DNA of 64,000 bases from Prevotella sp. (GCA_015060485.1 SUYI01000013.1:16738-80737); one strand, 5' to 3'; counted from the stretch's first letter, positions 16,558-24,366 are shown. The notes: generated by a model not told the origin, from the sequence alone. Translations and numbers: made by a program.

Positions 16558-17454
16558 ATGAAACCTGCACAGATTTTCAATCAGTACATCTGGATTATCA
16601 ACACGCTCAAGACTTGTGGTAAACTCACCCTGGCGCAACTGGACCAGAAGTGGCGGGATGCCAAGAAGGCCGAAGGCAATCCGTTGCCGCGATCGTCGTT
16701 CAACCGGCATCGCGACGCCATTCGCGACATGTTCGGAGTCGACATTGAGTGCGAGCCCAATACGTACAAATACTACATCAGCAACCCCGAGGTGCTGAAC
16801 AACGACTCGATCGAGCGGCATCTGTTCTCAACACTCGCCGTTCACGGGATGCTGGCTGACAGTGCCTCGATTCGCGACCGCATCCTGATGGAGTATGCCC
16901 CCGCTGGCGAGGAGTTTCTGGAACCTATCATCCGCGCCATGAAGACTGACCACAGGCTGCGTATGGGCTATAAGAAGTTTGAAGACGAGGGTTACGTGAA
17001 GACCGTCTGCCCCTACGCCCTGAAGCGTTCGCAGCAGCGTTGGTATCTGTTGGCGAAGAACGAAAAGGAGCAGTTGCGATGCTTTGCGCTCGACGACCGC
17101 ATGAACATGATGGAGCCTACTGACGAGACGTTCGATATGCCTGAAGATTTCTCGCCGGAGGGTTATTTTGCAGATTATTTCGGTGTGCTGACCGTCGACA
17201 TTCCTATGGCTCATGTCGTGGTGCGTGCCTACGACCGTACGCCCTACTATCTGCGCACGCTGCCGCTGCACCACTCGCAGCGTGAGCTGCAGTCGGGCGA
17301 CAACTATACCGACTTTGCGTTCGACATCCGTCCTACCGACGATTTCCTGAACAAATTGTTCTCGTACCGCAAGGGCATCGAGGTATTGGAACCTGCCGAC
17401 GTCCGACAAAGAATGAAGGATATGATAGCCGAGATGGCTCAGTTATATAAATAA
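16558..17454 (+). CDS. WYL-domain transcription regulator
   Basis: The 298-residue product has an N-terminal helical region with HTH character (residues ~20-65), then a WYL domain whose namesake triplet is at residues 162-164 (RWYLLAKNE). A C-terminal extension follows (~210-298). WYL domains sense ligands, possibly nucleotides, and often control phage-defence or DNA-damage genes. The two genes immediately downstream (17474 and 17926) are small, unknown and likely in the same operon, 19 bp away. A defence link is an inference from this family habit only. Confidence 0.88.
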   Translation: MKPAQIFNQYIWIINTLKTCGKLTLAQLDQKWRDAKKAEGNPLPRSSFNRHRDAIRDMFGVDIECEPNTYKYYISNPEVLNNDSIERHLFSTLAVHGMLADSASIRDRILMEYAPAGEEFLEPIIRAMKTDHRLRMGYKKFEDEGYVKTVCPYALKRSQQRWYLLAKNEKEQLRCFALDDRMNMMEPTDETFDMPEDFSPEGYFADYFGVLTVDIPMAHVVVRAYDRTPYYLRTLPLHHSQRELQSGDNYTDFAFDIRPTDDFLNKLFSYRKGIEVLEPADVRQRMKDMIAEMAQLYK

Positions 17455-17473
17455 CTAAAAATGAGATTTTCAA

Positions 17474-17956
17474 ATGAAAAAAGAAAAATTGTTTGAGATT
17501 AAGTCCTGGCGCGATGATGTCAGGAGCGGATTGGACCGCGAGAAGGACCTCATCAGTAAAAGATGTAATGAGGTGAATGCCTATGACCATCTGTTGGATG
17601 CGTTGGATGAAGTGTTTGAAGAGGTTGACGATCTCACCGAGAAGGTGGAAAGGAAACAGGAGGAGATTGACGACCTGGAGGAGCAGCTGGAGCAGAAGGA
17701 TGCCGAGATAGCCGACTTGCGGCGGCAGTTGCTGGAGGCGCAGAACGAGCATCTGGAGTCGGAGCGGCAGCACCTGGAGGCCGAGGTGAATGCGAAGCCT
17801 ATGGAGATTCATAATCACTTCGGCGCGGGCAGCAACTCGCAGGTGTTTAACGACAAGGTGAACGGTCGGTTCACTAAGCAGGTAAAGAAGGACAAGAAAG
17901 ATAAAAAGGACAAAAAGAACAGACAATGGAAGAAAATCGTCAGAAAAATGTTGTAA
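17474..17956 (+). CDS. Coiled-coil protein with GSN-QVFN motif
   Basis: The 160-residue product has a long Glu/Lys/Leu-rich coiled coil (about residues 35-115, with EEVDDLTEKVERKQEEIDDL). Then comes HNHFGAGSNSQVFNDKVNG and a very basic tail of repeated KKDKKDK. The GSN-QVFN segment recurs in the next gene (NNFEAGSNCQVFNGNITG). The two genes overlap by 31 bp in different frames, which suggests coupled translation and a joint role. No function is known to me. The basic tail could bind nucleic acid. Confidence 0.65.
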   Translation: MKKEKLFEIKSWRDDVRSGLDREKDLISKRCNEVNAYDHLLDALDEVFEEVDDLTEKVERKQEEIDDLEEQLEQKDAEIADLRRQLLEAQNEHLESERQHLEAEVNAKPMEIHNHFGAGSNSQVFNDKVNGRFTKQVKKDKKDKKDKKNRQWKKIVRKML

Positions 17957-18366
17957 ACAACTTTGAGGCAGGCTCGAACTGCCAGGTGTTTAACGGTAAC
18001 ATCACGGGCTGCACGTTCGCTATGCCGGGCTCGTCGGTGACGCAGCAGGCGGCAGCAAGCGAGGCGATGGCAGAGACGGTGGAGAGGGTCGAGACTGTTG
18101 AGATTCCCGAGGTGCTGGCCAGTAGTAAACTATGGGAAAAGGTGGTCGATGCGGGTTTGGTGGACGACAATGGTCAGCCTACCGTATCGCGCCCTGAGGC
18201 TGCGCTGATGGCCGATATGATTGCCGAGCGACTTGGCATCGCCCATAAGTGGAAGTTGTTCGAGACGCTTTGGCATCGGAATAACATGCGGGGCGATTAT
18301 AATACAGCGCTCAACCAAAGGAAGTCGATTGCTTTCCAAGAAAAAATTAAGAAACTATTAAGCTGA
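17926..18366 (+). CDS. Small protein sharing the GSN-QVFN motif with its neighbour
   Basis: The 146-residue product starts MEENRQKNVVNNFEAGSNCQ. The motif is followed by FNGNITGCTFAMPGS, then a Ala/Glu-rich linker and a helical C-terminal domain (residues ~65-146, SKLWEKVVDAGLVDDNGQPT). It overlaps the coiled-coil gene by 31 bp. A strong terminator follows at 18392-18430, ending the WYL operon. The function is unknown. Confidence 0.65.
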   Translation: MEENRQKNVVNNFEAGSNCQVFNGNITGCTFAMPGSSVTQQAAASEAMAETVERVETVEIPEVLASSKLWEKVVDAGLVDDNGQPTVSRPEAALMADMIAERLGIAHKWKLFETLWHRNNMRGDYNTALNQRKSIAFQEKIKKLLS

Positions 18367-18391
18367 TAATCAGTCGTTTGCGATAAGCCGT

Positions 18392-18430
18392 ACCCCCTAC
18401 GCGTACCCACTGCGTAGGGGGTTTTTGTTT
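18392..18430 (+). terminator. Strong terminator ending the WYL operon
   Basis: A perfect 11-bp stem (ACCCCCTACGC / GCGTAGGGGGT, 18392-18402 and 18412-18422) with a 9-nt loop is followed by a T-rich run. Confidence 0.93.
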
Positions 18431-18441
18431 TTTTTTCGCCG

Positions 18442-18653
18442 TACCTTTGCACCGTCGAAAGTTGATAATCAACAAATCGACGGTGATCTTTGAGCTTCGC
18501 TCGAAAATCGGTTTCGCCTCAACAAAGCTCAAGCAAGCTTGGCTCTGTATTCGGCTCACGCGATCTTTGACATATTGATACAACCGAAGAGAGAGAGTTA
18601 GTTAACGTACGTGTATGCGTACATAGTTATTTACATTTAGACAAGATAAAAAT
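18442..18653 (+). promoter_or_regulatory. Promoter element and structured leader of the lysozyme/primase group
   Basis: TACCTTTG at 18442-18449 is a -7 box. Around the expected start lies a nested hairpin (CCGTCGA 18452-18458 with TCGACGG 18477-18483, enclosing GTTGAT / ATCAAC). About 170 nt of leader follow before the first ATG. Further inverted pieces are visible, such as GTACGTGTATGCGTAC at 18607-18622. No known riboswitch class was recognised. Confidence 0.5.
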
Positions 18654-18770
18654 ATGATGCAGAAAACAAAGATTTATTTAGTAGGAACACTTCAGGATCT
18701 GGCCAATATGTTTGATCCGGAAGAGAAAGACAACGAGAGTGTATTAACCGACCGACTGATGTTTAATTAA
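18654..18770 (+). CDS. 38-residue hypothetical protein
   Basis: The sequence starts MMQKTKIYLVGTLQDLANMF and is acidic after that. It is soluble, with no family recognised. The stop is 3 bp before the ATG of the Cys-rich gene at 18774, so the two would be translated from one message. ATG codons at 18654 and 18657 are both possible starts. An A-rich stretch precedes them. Confidence 0.5.
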   Translation: MMQKTKIYLVGTLQDLANMFDPEEKDNESVLTDRLMFN

Positions 18771-18773
18771 GGT

Positions 18774-19145
18774 ATGGGAAGAAGTAAGAAGATTACGGAA
18801 ACGAAGTACCTGACGAACGAGTTCGGGGTTACGATCAAGGTCTGCTGTGCCTCGTGTCAGTTCAGACAGCTGAAAACCGAGCAGCGCACCTGTGAGAAGA
18901 AAAAGCGAGCAGTAGATTCGAGTGAGGTTTGCTTGCACTGGAAACTGGGCGACCGGCTGGTCAATGCTGGAAAGACCAAGGGGAAGGTGCAGCGAAGACA
19001 ATATCAGAAATTCCTGCTGGAGATACGTGAGAAGGAGAGCCGATACAAGGAGATGGGGCTGCCCATCAAGGCAAAGACGCTGGATGAGATTCATGCGGAG
19101 TTTGAAAGCAAGTTCGGTTCGAGATTCAGGGACTTAGGACAGTAA
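18774..19145 (+). CDS. Small Cys-containing (possibly zinc-binding) protein
   Basis: The 123-residue product has cysteines at 24, 25, 28, 40 and 53 (KVCCASCQFRQL, RTCEKKKRAV, EVCLHWKLGD), spaced like a zinc ribbon or knuckle. The rest is strongly basic and helical. No family is recognised. Its place before the lysozyme gene, in a run of small same-strand genes leading to a primase-like gene, suggests a mobile-element or DNA-handling setting. Confidence 0.6.
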   Translation: MGRSKKITETKYLTNEFGVTIKVCCASCQFRQLKTEQRTCEKKKRAVDSSEVCLHWKLGDRLVNAGKTKGKVQRRQYQKFLLEIREKESRYKEMGLPIKAKTLDEIHAEFESKFGSRFRDLGQ

Positions 19146-19182
19146 ACATAGTATTAACACATTTCGACAAAAGAAAAACATT

Positions 19183-19608
19183 ATGAAGACAAGTGAGAAA
19201 TTAAAGAATCAGTTGATGGTATTTGAGGGTTTGCGTACTTCGGCTTATACGGACGCAGCTGGTGTGTTGACCATCGGTTACGGTCATACGAAGGGTGTCA
19301 AGCAGGGTGACAAGATCTCGCCGTTCTGGGCGCAGGAGTTGCTGCAGATGGATATCGATGAAACCGAGAAAGAGGTCAAGGAACTGGGTGTTGCCCGTAC
19401 CGAAGGACAGCTGGATGCGCTGGTGTCGTTTGCCTTTAACGTGGGCATCGGGCGATTGAAAGAGTCTACGCTACTGAAAGTCATTCGTGAAGGGAGTTCG
19501 AAGAACCAGATCAAGAAGGAGTTCAAACGATGGGTTTATGCCGATGGTAAGCGCCTGAAGGGACTGGAGCTGCGTCGCGAATGGGAAGCTAGGCGCTTTT
19601 TCGAATGA
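19183..19608 (+). CDS. GH24 lysozyme (phage-type endolysin)
   Basis: The enzyme cleaves the glycan backbone of peptidoglycan. The T4-lysozyme catalytic spacing is intact: Glu15, eight residues, Asp24, five residues, Thr30 (VFEGLRTSAYTDAAGVLTIG, then YGHT). The length of 141 residues fits a single-domain endolysin. There is no signal peptide, so export would need a holin or lysis. Such lysozymes occur in phages and also in Bacteroidales chromosomal cassettes beside DUF3987 genes, as here. No phage structural genes are present in the window. Confidence 0.9.
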   Translation: MKTSEKLKNQLMVFEGLRTSAYTDAAGVLTIGYGHTKGVKQGDKISPFWAQELLQMDIDETEKEVKELGVARTEGQLDALVSFAFNVGIGRLKESTLLKVIREGSSKNQIKKEFKRWVYADGKRLKGLELRREWEARRFFE

Positions 19609-19641
19609 AAAAGCTAAATAAGAAATAAAAATTAAAGAATT

Positions 19642-19914
19642 ATGGAAACAAAAATCATGAAGGTAGTGGCGCAGGGTGAGACTTTTACTGTGCCGAGTAA
19701 GAAAAGTGAGAACGGCCAGCTGGCCAAGTGTGTAATCCGTTTGAAGGAGCTGAACGATTTCGGCGACGAGATCATTGCGACGATGCTGGGTAACCAGGCT
19801 TCCTGTCGCTTTGCCATCGGGACTGTCGTAGCGGTGAACCTGAGGATGGGAACCCACGAGAACAACGGGCAGTTCTATCAGGACATTACAGTTAACGACA
19901 TCAGGGAGGTTTAA
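19642..19914 (+). CDS. Small OB-fold-like protein
   Basis: The 90-residue product begins METKIMKVVAQGETFTVPSK and ends with GQFYQDITVNDIREV. The beta-strand pattern resembles short single-strand-binding or DUF3127-like OB folds, with strands at LAKCVIRLKEL, SCRFAIGTVVAVNLRM and FYQDITVNDI. The similarity is by eye and weak. It lies between a lysozyme and a primase-like gene. An ssDNA-binding helper for the primase would fit that place. Confidence 0.5.
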   Translation: METKIMKVVAQGETFTVPSKKSENGQLAKCVIRLKELNDFGDEIIATMLGNQASCRFAIGTVVAVNLRMGTHENNGQFYQDITVNDIREV

Positions 19915-19920
19915 CTTTGA

Positions 19921-20115
19921 AATGAGGAATGTGGAATGAGGAATGGTCGCCTGCGGCGATGATCAATGAATAATTGAGCAGGCTGCGATTAAGCGAGGGC
20001 AGAGCCATGCTTGCATGGGCTATGCCGAGCGTGAGCAGGCTGACCATAGGTCAATTCTACATTCAACCATCGCAGCGAAGCGAGAATCATTCAACATTCA
20101 ACACTTAACATTCAA
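19921..20115. repeat. Inverted 7-bp arrays in a non-coding gap
   Basis: Three AATGAGG or AATGTGG heptamers lie at 19921-19941. Facing them are four CATTCAA-type heptamers at 20088-20115, roughly complementary. Between them are short GC-rich palindromes (CGCCTGCGGCG; GCCATGCTTGCATGGGC) and GAGCAGGCTG twice. No gene was found in 19915-20137. Confidence 0.65.
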
Positions 20116-20137
20116 CATTAACTAATAATTTTCGACT

Positions 20138-20152
20138 ATGAGAAAGTATTAA
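20138..20152 (+). other. Possible 4-codon leader ORF coupled to the next gene
   Basis: ATG AGA AAG TAT TAA encodes MRKY. The stop shares its last base with the ATG of the following gene (TAATG), a layout that couples translation by termination-reinitiation. Confidence 0.35.
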
Positions 20153-20535
20153 TGAGTAAGAAGCAGAACATGGTGATGCTGTCGGCAGAGGTAGCAGTCA
20201 CAAAGATGGAGAACGGGTTGCGTTATGTGCAGATTTTGCCGGAGAACCCACGTGTAGGAATGGTAGAGCCGTTTTGCACTCGAGGCCGGGGACAGATGCT
20301 GTCCAATGGCACCTTCGACTTCGTGCAGACGAAACGCCACAGGTGCAAGCCCGAATTCAAGGGGCCGCATATCAGCCTGTCGTACGGGGCAGACGGCTTC
20401 GATAGGGTGGTGTTTGTACTGCCCAACGAGCAGCGCGAGGAATTTGCGAAGATCTACCAGAAGGAGTCGGCAATGGTCTTGGCCTACATGAGCGAACATT
20501 TTTACCATAAGAAGAACACTAAGAAGAGCGTATGA
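20152..20535 (+). CDS. Hypothetical protein upstream of the primase-like gene
   Basis: The 127-residue product starts MSKKQNMVMLSAEVAVTKME. It is a soluble alpha/beta protein with Arg/Lys/His-rich stretches (CTRGRGQM, TKRHRCKPEFKGP), so nucleic-acid contact is possible. No family is recognised. The last codons overlap the start of the primase-like gene by 4 bp (ATGA), so the two are translationally coupled and probably act together. Confidence 0.65.
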   Translation: MSKKQNMVMLSAEVAVTKMENGLRYVQILPENPRVGMVEPFCTRGRGQMLSNGTFDFVQTKRHRCKPEFKGPHISLSYGADGFDRVVFVLPNEQREEFAKIYQKESAMVLAYMSEHFYHKKNTKKSV

Positions 20536-22880
20536 CACAACAAATTGCAGGAAACAGTCAGCACACGGGAGGCAGGCGGAACCGTGGGTATGCTGAAAGT
20601 TGGACTCGGGAGCAGCTGGACGGGCTGCTCTCCGAGGACTGGCTGAAGAAGATGGTCGCCGACATCCGCGGGGGCGACGAGAAGCTGAAGGACAAGCTGC
20701 CGTTTATCTGTCCGCACTATTCAGCCTTTAACAACAACCACCGGGCGCAGAAGGACATCATCCCCGAGGCATTTACGTTTATGACGTGCGTCGATGTGGA
20801 CGACCTGAAGCTGGTCGGGAAAGCCATCAAGAACACCAAGGCCGTCATTGCCGACGAGATGTCCGACTGGCAGGACCTGGTGCTGCGTATGGACTATTCG
20901 GCACGCAAGAAACTGCACATCTGGTTGCGGTTGCCCATCGGAAAGACCATCGGGGAAACGCAGGAAGCGTTCTGTAAGGAGATCGACATCCCCTACGACG
21001 AGAGCTGCGTCACACCTGAACGGTACATCTATCTGACGGGCATCGAAGAGGAGATCTATCGTTCGGAGCATTGGCTCGAGGCCATCCCTGAGGCAGAGTT
21101 GGAGGAACGCCGAGAGGCTTTCTTGATGCGAGGGTTGGACGTCGATGGACGCAAGCTTGTTTCTAATTCTAAGGAGATAAGGAGTCAAGGAGATGGTTTA
21201 ACGAACACGAATCTCACGAATGACACGAATAATAAAACTCCTAATCTCCAAAACTCCTTAGAATATACGCCTGCGGATGACAGGACGATGTATATCTTCC
21301 GTGAGTGCATGAAGGAAGAGGGAGTTTCGGAACGTGACCTGGTGGACGAAGGCGGACGGCACAACTCTGTGAAGATGGTGCTGAGTCAATGTAACCAGCT
21401 GCTGACGCAGGATGAAACGCTGGGAGTCCTGAAGGAGATGATGCCCGACCACTGGGATGATGACAACATCAAGGACTTGGTAAAAGCTTATTATACAGAC
21501 TACTATAATAAGAACCAACGACTGACGGCATTCCAGAAGAAGGTGTTTAGGGAAAGCAAGCGACTTGCTTTGGCTGCTGACGATCAGACTTCAGATAATG
21601 CCCAAAATCAGGATACGCCCCCTGAGATGCCGGAGAAGAAGCCCAAGCTGATAGAGCTGATTACCAGCCGGACGCCCGACATCTACAAGGCTGCTGTAGC
21701 CCATGCGGCATTTCCGTCGTTGGCAACGCATTTGTGCGGAGTGCGCTTCACCTACACCGACAACGTGGAGCATGAGGCCACGCTGATGAACTGCCTGATG
21801 GCTGGTACGGGTGCCGGTAAGGGCTGTATCGACGAGCCGATTCGCCACATCATGGCCGACATCAAACACCGCGACGAAGAGAACGAACGCCGTGAGGCGG
21901 AGTGGAAGAAGGACTGTCAGAAGAAGGGTGCCAACAAGGATAAGCTGGTTCGTCCGGAAGGACTGGTTATCCAAATGATAGACCCCGACATGACGAAGCC
22001 CGCACTCGTGACGCGTATGGACGAAGCCGAAGGACACTTTGTCTATGTCAAGCTGAACGAGTTGGATTTGTTCGAGCAGCTGAAAGGTCAGACTGGCAAG
22101 CAGCACTTCCAGCTGATGTGTCTGGCTTTCGACCCGGGTGCAGAATACGGTCAAACGCGTATCGGAACGCAGTCGGTAACGGCGCGTCCCGTCTGCCGCT
22201 TCAACTGGAATGCCTGTACGACGATTCTGAAGGGTAGGAAGTTTTTCAGTCGTGTGCTGACCGACGGTCCCATCTCGCGCATCAACTTCTGTACAATCCC
22301 CGAGACGGAGATCGGTGCCGAGCAGCCCGTCTATGGTGCTTACGATGTGGCGTTCGACGAAGCCCTGAAGCCGTATATCGACAACCTCGTGTCGGCTCGC
22401 GGACTCATCGACTGTCCACAGGCCACGAAACTGGCCAAGAAGCTGCAGCAGGAGTGTGCCGAGTTTGCCCGTCTGAGCCAAAGTGAAGTCTACTGGAACC
22501 TGTCGCATCGCGCTTGCGTCATTGCCTGGCTGAAGGCCTGCGTCTTGTATGTCGCCAACGGTCAGAAGTGGGAAACGTCAATCGAGGACTTCATCCGCTG
22601 GTCGCTGAACTACGACCTTTGGTGCAAGATGCAGTTCTTCGCAGCCGACATCGAGAAGGCTGTTAATGGCGAAAGCGACCGCATCGGCTCTCGCGGCCCG
22701 CGTAATCTGCTGGAACTGCTGCCCGATGAATTTACCATCGAAGATGCCAAGCGTGTCCGCCAGCAGCAAGGGCTGAATAGCGCAAAGGTCAGAAACATGA
22801 TTAGTGCTTGGAAATGTCGGGGCTACATATTACAGATGACAGATGACAGTTTTCAGAAGAGCGATAGATTCAAGAAATAA
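20532..22880 (+). CDS. DUF3987 protein with BT4734/VirE-type N-terminal domain (primase/helicase-like)
   Basis: The 782-residue product has an N-terminal domain (about 1-210) like the BT4734 or VirE N-terminal family, with the acidic CVDVDDLK and the charged MDYSARKKLHIWLRL patterns expected of primase-type folds. A DUF3987 domain follows (about 370-760) with a P-loop-like GTGAGKG near residue 427. Such proteins are thought to act in replication of mobile elements. The linker at residues ~212-244 is encoded by an inverted pair of 8-bp arrays, and the C-terminus (QMTDDSFQKS) by GATGACA heptamers. Both look like repeats absorbed into the gene. Confidence 0.82.
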   Translation: MTQQIAGNSQHTGGRRNRGYAESWTREQLDGLLSEDWLKKMVADIRGGDEKLKDKLPFICPHYSAFNNNHRAQKDIIPEAFTFMTCVDVDDLKLVGKAIKNTKAVIADEMSDWQDLVLRMDYSARKKLHIWLRLPIGKTIGETQEAFCKEIDIPYDESCVTPERYIYLTGIEEEIYRSEHWLEAIPEAELEERREAFLMRGLDVDGRKLVSNSKEIRSQGDGLTNTNLTNDTNNKTPNLQNSLEYTPADDRTMYIFRECMKEEGVSERDLVDEGGRHNSVKMVLSQCNQLLTQDETLGVLKEMMPDHWDDDNIKDLVKAYYTDYYNKNQRLTAFQKKVFRESKRLALAADDQTSDNAQNQDTPPEMPEKKPKLIELITSRTPDIYKAAVAHAAFPSLATHLCGVRFTYTDNVEHEATLMNCLMAGTGAGKGCIDEPIRHIMADIKHRDEENERREAEWKKDCQKKGANKDKLVRPEGLVIQMIDPDMTKPALVTRMDEAEGHFVYVKLNELDLFEQLKGQTGKQHFQLMCLAFDPGAEYGQTRIGTQSVTARPVCRFNWNACTTILKGRKFFSRVLTDGPISRINFCTIPETEIGAEQPVYGAYDVAFDEALKPYIDNLVSARGLIDCPQATKLAKKLQQECAEFARLSQSEVYWNLSHRACVIAWLKACVLYVANGQKWETSIEDFIRWSLNYDLWCKMQFFAADIEKAVNGESDRIGSRGPRNLLELLPDEFTIEDAKRVRQQQGLNSAKVRNMISAWKCRGYILQMTDDSFQKSDRFKK
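21171..21259. repeat. Inverted 8-bp arrays inside the primase-like gene
   Basis: AAGGAGAT, AAGGAGTC and AAGGAGAT (21171-21194) face AACTCCTA, ATCTCCAA and AACTCCTT (21236-21259). The loop is itself built of CACGAAT-containing steps. The whole stays in frame and encodes a low-complexity Asn/Thr-rich linker. Confidence 0.8.
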
Positions 22881-22896
22881 GGATTAAAAATAAGAA

Positions 22897-22930
22897 AAAT
22901 CGGGCTGATGTGAGGTCAGTCCGATTTTTA
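22897..22930 (+). terminator. Terminator after the primase-like gene
   Basis: AAATCGG and CCGATTT arms with an inner CTGA / TCAG pair form a hairpin that ends in a T run. The birA promoter element follows 5 bp later. Confidence 0.8.
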
Positions 22931-22934
22931 TTCG

Positions 22935-22942
22935 TACATTTG
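22935..22942 (+). promoter_or_regulatory. birA promoter element
   Basis: TACATTTG ends 4 bp before the GTG start codon. The expected transcription start would fall at or within the start codon, so a leaderless mRNA is likely. Confidence 0.5.
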
Positions 22943-22946
22943 CATC

Positions 22947-23651
22947 GTGAACTGGAAAATCATACATATTGACGAGACGGACTCCACGAACCGGTGGGTG
23001 AAGGATCATGGGGACGGTTCTCGTGATCCAGTCGTCTGGGCGGATTACCAGACATCGGGACGGGGATGCGGCACGAACCGGTGGGAATCGGAACGGGGCA
23101 AGAACCTGCTGTTCTCGATACTGCTGCACCCAACGCAAATAGTTGCCGCTAAGCAGTTCCACATTTCGATGGCCATATCGCTGGCCATCTGCGAGGCACT
23201 AGGGCAGTATATCGGTGACCTGAGCATCAAGTGGCCCAACGACATCTACTGGCGCAACGGTAAGATCTGCGGTATACTGATTGAGAACACCCTGAAGGGG
23301 AACACCATCAAGGACAGCATTATCGGCGTGGGGCTGAACGTGAACCAGCGAACGTTCCATAGCGACGCCCCCAACCCCGTGTCGCTGTGGCAGATAGCAG
23401 GACAGGAAACGGACCGCGAACAGCTGTTGAAGGACATTCTGAACTGTCTGGACCGCTATCTGTATCACGACATCAAGGCGCAATACTGTTCCATGCTCTA
23501 TCGTCGCAAAGGTTTCCACCCATATACCGACAAGGATGGCGTCTTCATGGCTGAAATCGTCGACGTAGAGGACGACGGCCACTTGTTGCTTCGCGACGAC
23601 AGCGGCAACGACAGGCGCTATGCATTCAAAGAAGTAACTTTTATTATATAA
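22947..23651 (+). CDS. birA: Biotin--[acetyl-CoA carboxylase] ligase
   Basis: This enzyme attaches biotin to biotin carboxyl carrier proteins through biotinyl-AMP. The biotin/AMP-binding loop GRGCGTNRW is at residues 38-46 and the conserved KWPND at 95-99, followed by GKICGILIE. There is no N-terminal DNA-binding domain, so it is the enzyme-only class and not a repressor. The GTG at 22947 is chosen because the conserved DETDSTN starts at residue 9 and no other start is close. pyrH follows after 4 bp. Confidence 0.94.
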   Translation: MNWKIIHIDETDSTNRWVKDHGDGSRDPVVWADYQTSGRGCGTNRWESERGKNLLFSILLHPTQIVAAKQFHISMAISLAICEALGQYIGDLSIKWPNDIYWRNGKICGILIENTLKGNTIKDSIIGVGLNVNQRTFHSDAPNPVSLWQIAGQETDREQLLKDILNCLDRYLYHDIKAQYCSMLYRRKGFHPYTDKDGVFMAEIVDVEDDGHLLLRDDSGNDRRYAFKEVTFII

Positions 23652-23655
23652 GATT

Positions 23656-24366
23656 ATGGCAAGATTCAAGAGAATTCTCCTGAAGCTCTCGGGTGAGAGT
23701 CTGATGGGTAAGCAGGGCTACGGCATCGACCCTGAGCGTCTGGGCGACTATGCACGCCAGATTAAGGAAGTGAGCGAGATGGGCGTGCAGATTGGTATCG
23801 TCATCGGTGGCGGAAACATCTTCCGCGGACTGAGCGGAAGCCAGAAAGGCTTTGACCGCGTGAAGGGCGACCAGATGGGTATGTGTGCTACGGTGATTAA
23901 CTCGCTGGCACTGAGCTCGGCACTGGGCGCAGTGGGCGTGAAGAACAAGGTGCTGACGGCTATCCGCATGGAGCCCATCGGCGAGTTCTACACCAAGTGG
24001 AAGGCCATTGAGGCTATGGAGCAGGGCTATGTGTGCATCTTCTCGGCAGGAACGGGATCACCCTACTTCACCACCGATACGGGTTCATCGTTAAGAGGAA
24101 TAGAGATTGAGGCCGACGTGATGCTGAAGGGTACCCGCGTGGACGGCGTCTATACGGCAGACCCCGAGAAAGACCCCACAGCGACGAAGTTTGACGCCAT
24201 TACTTATAAAGAGGTGCTTGCACGCGGTCTGAAGGTGATGGACCTGACTGCCATCTGCATGTGTCAGGACAACAACCTGCCCATCTACGTGTTCAATATG
24301 GACGTAGTGGGTAACCTGAAGAAAGTGATGGATGGTGAGGAGATTGGTACGCTAGTACATAATTAA
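23656..24366 (+). CDS. pyrH: UMP kinase
   Basis: PyrH phosphorylates UMP to UDP in pyrimidine synthesis. It is a member of the amino-acid-kinase family. The 236-residue product shows KLSGESLMGKQGYGID at the N-terminus, VIGGGNIFRGLSG, FSAGTGSPYFTTDTGSSLRG and the C-terminal NMDVVGNLKKVMDGEEIGT. All are family hallmarks and the length is exact. It is 4 bp behind birA. The TAA stop is the first three bases of a 7-bp tandem array. Confidence 0.97.
   Translation: MARFKRILLKLSGESLMGKQGYGIDPERLGDYARQIKEVSEMGVQIGIVIGGGNIFRGLSGSQKGFDRVKGDQMGMCATVINSLALSSALGAVGVKNKVLTAIRMEPIGEFYTKWKAIEAMEQGYVCIFSAGTGSPYFTTDTGSSLRGIEIEADVMLKGTRVDGVYTADPEKDPTATKFDAITYKEVLARGLKVMDLTAICMCQDNNLPIYVFNMDVVGNLKKVMDGEEIGTLVHN

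Noticed and set aside
18452..18483. Known riboswitch in the 18.4-kb leader
   Set aside because: No consensus for common classes (TPP, cobalamin, SAM, preQ1, c-di-GMP) could be matched by eye.
19183..19608. Intact prophage around the lysozyme
   Set aside because: No capsid, terminase, portal, tail or integrase genes are seen on either side; core genes resume at birA.
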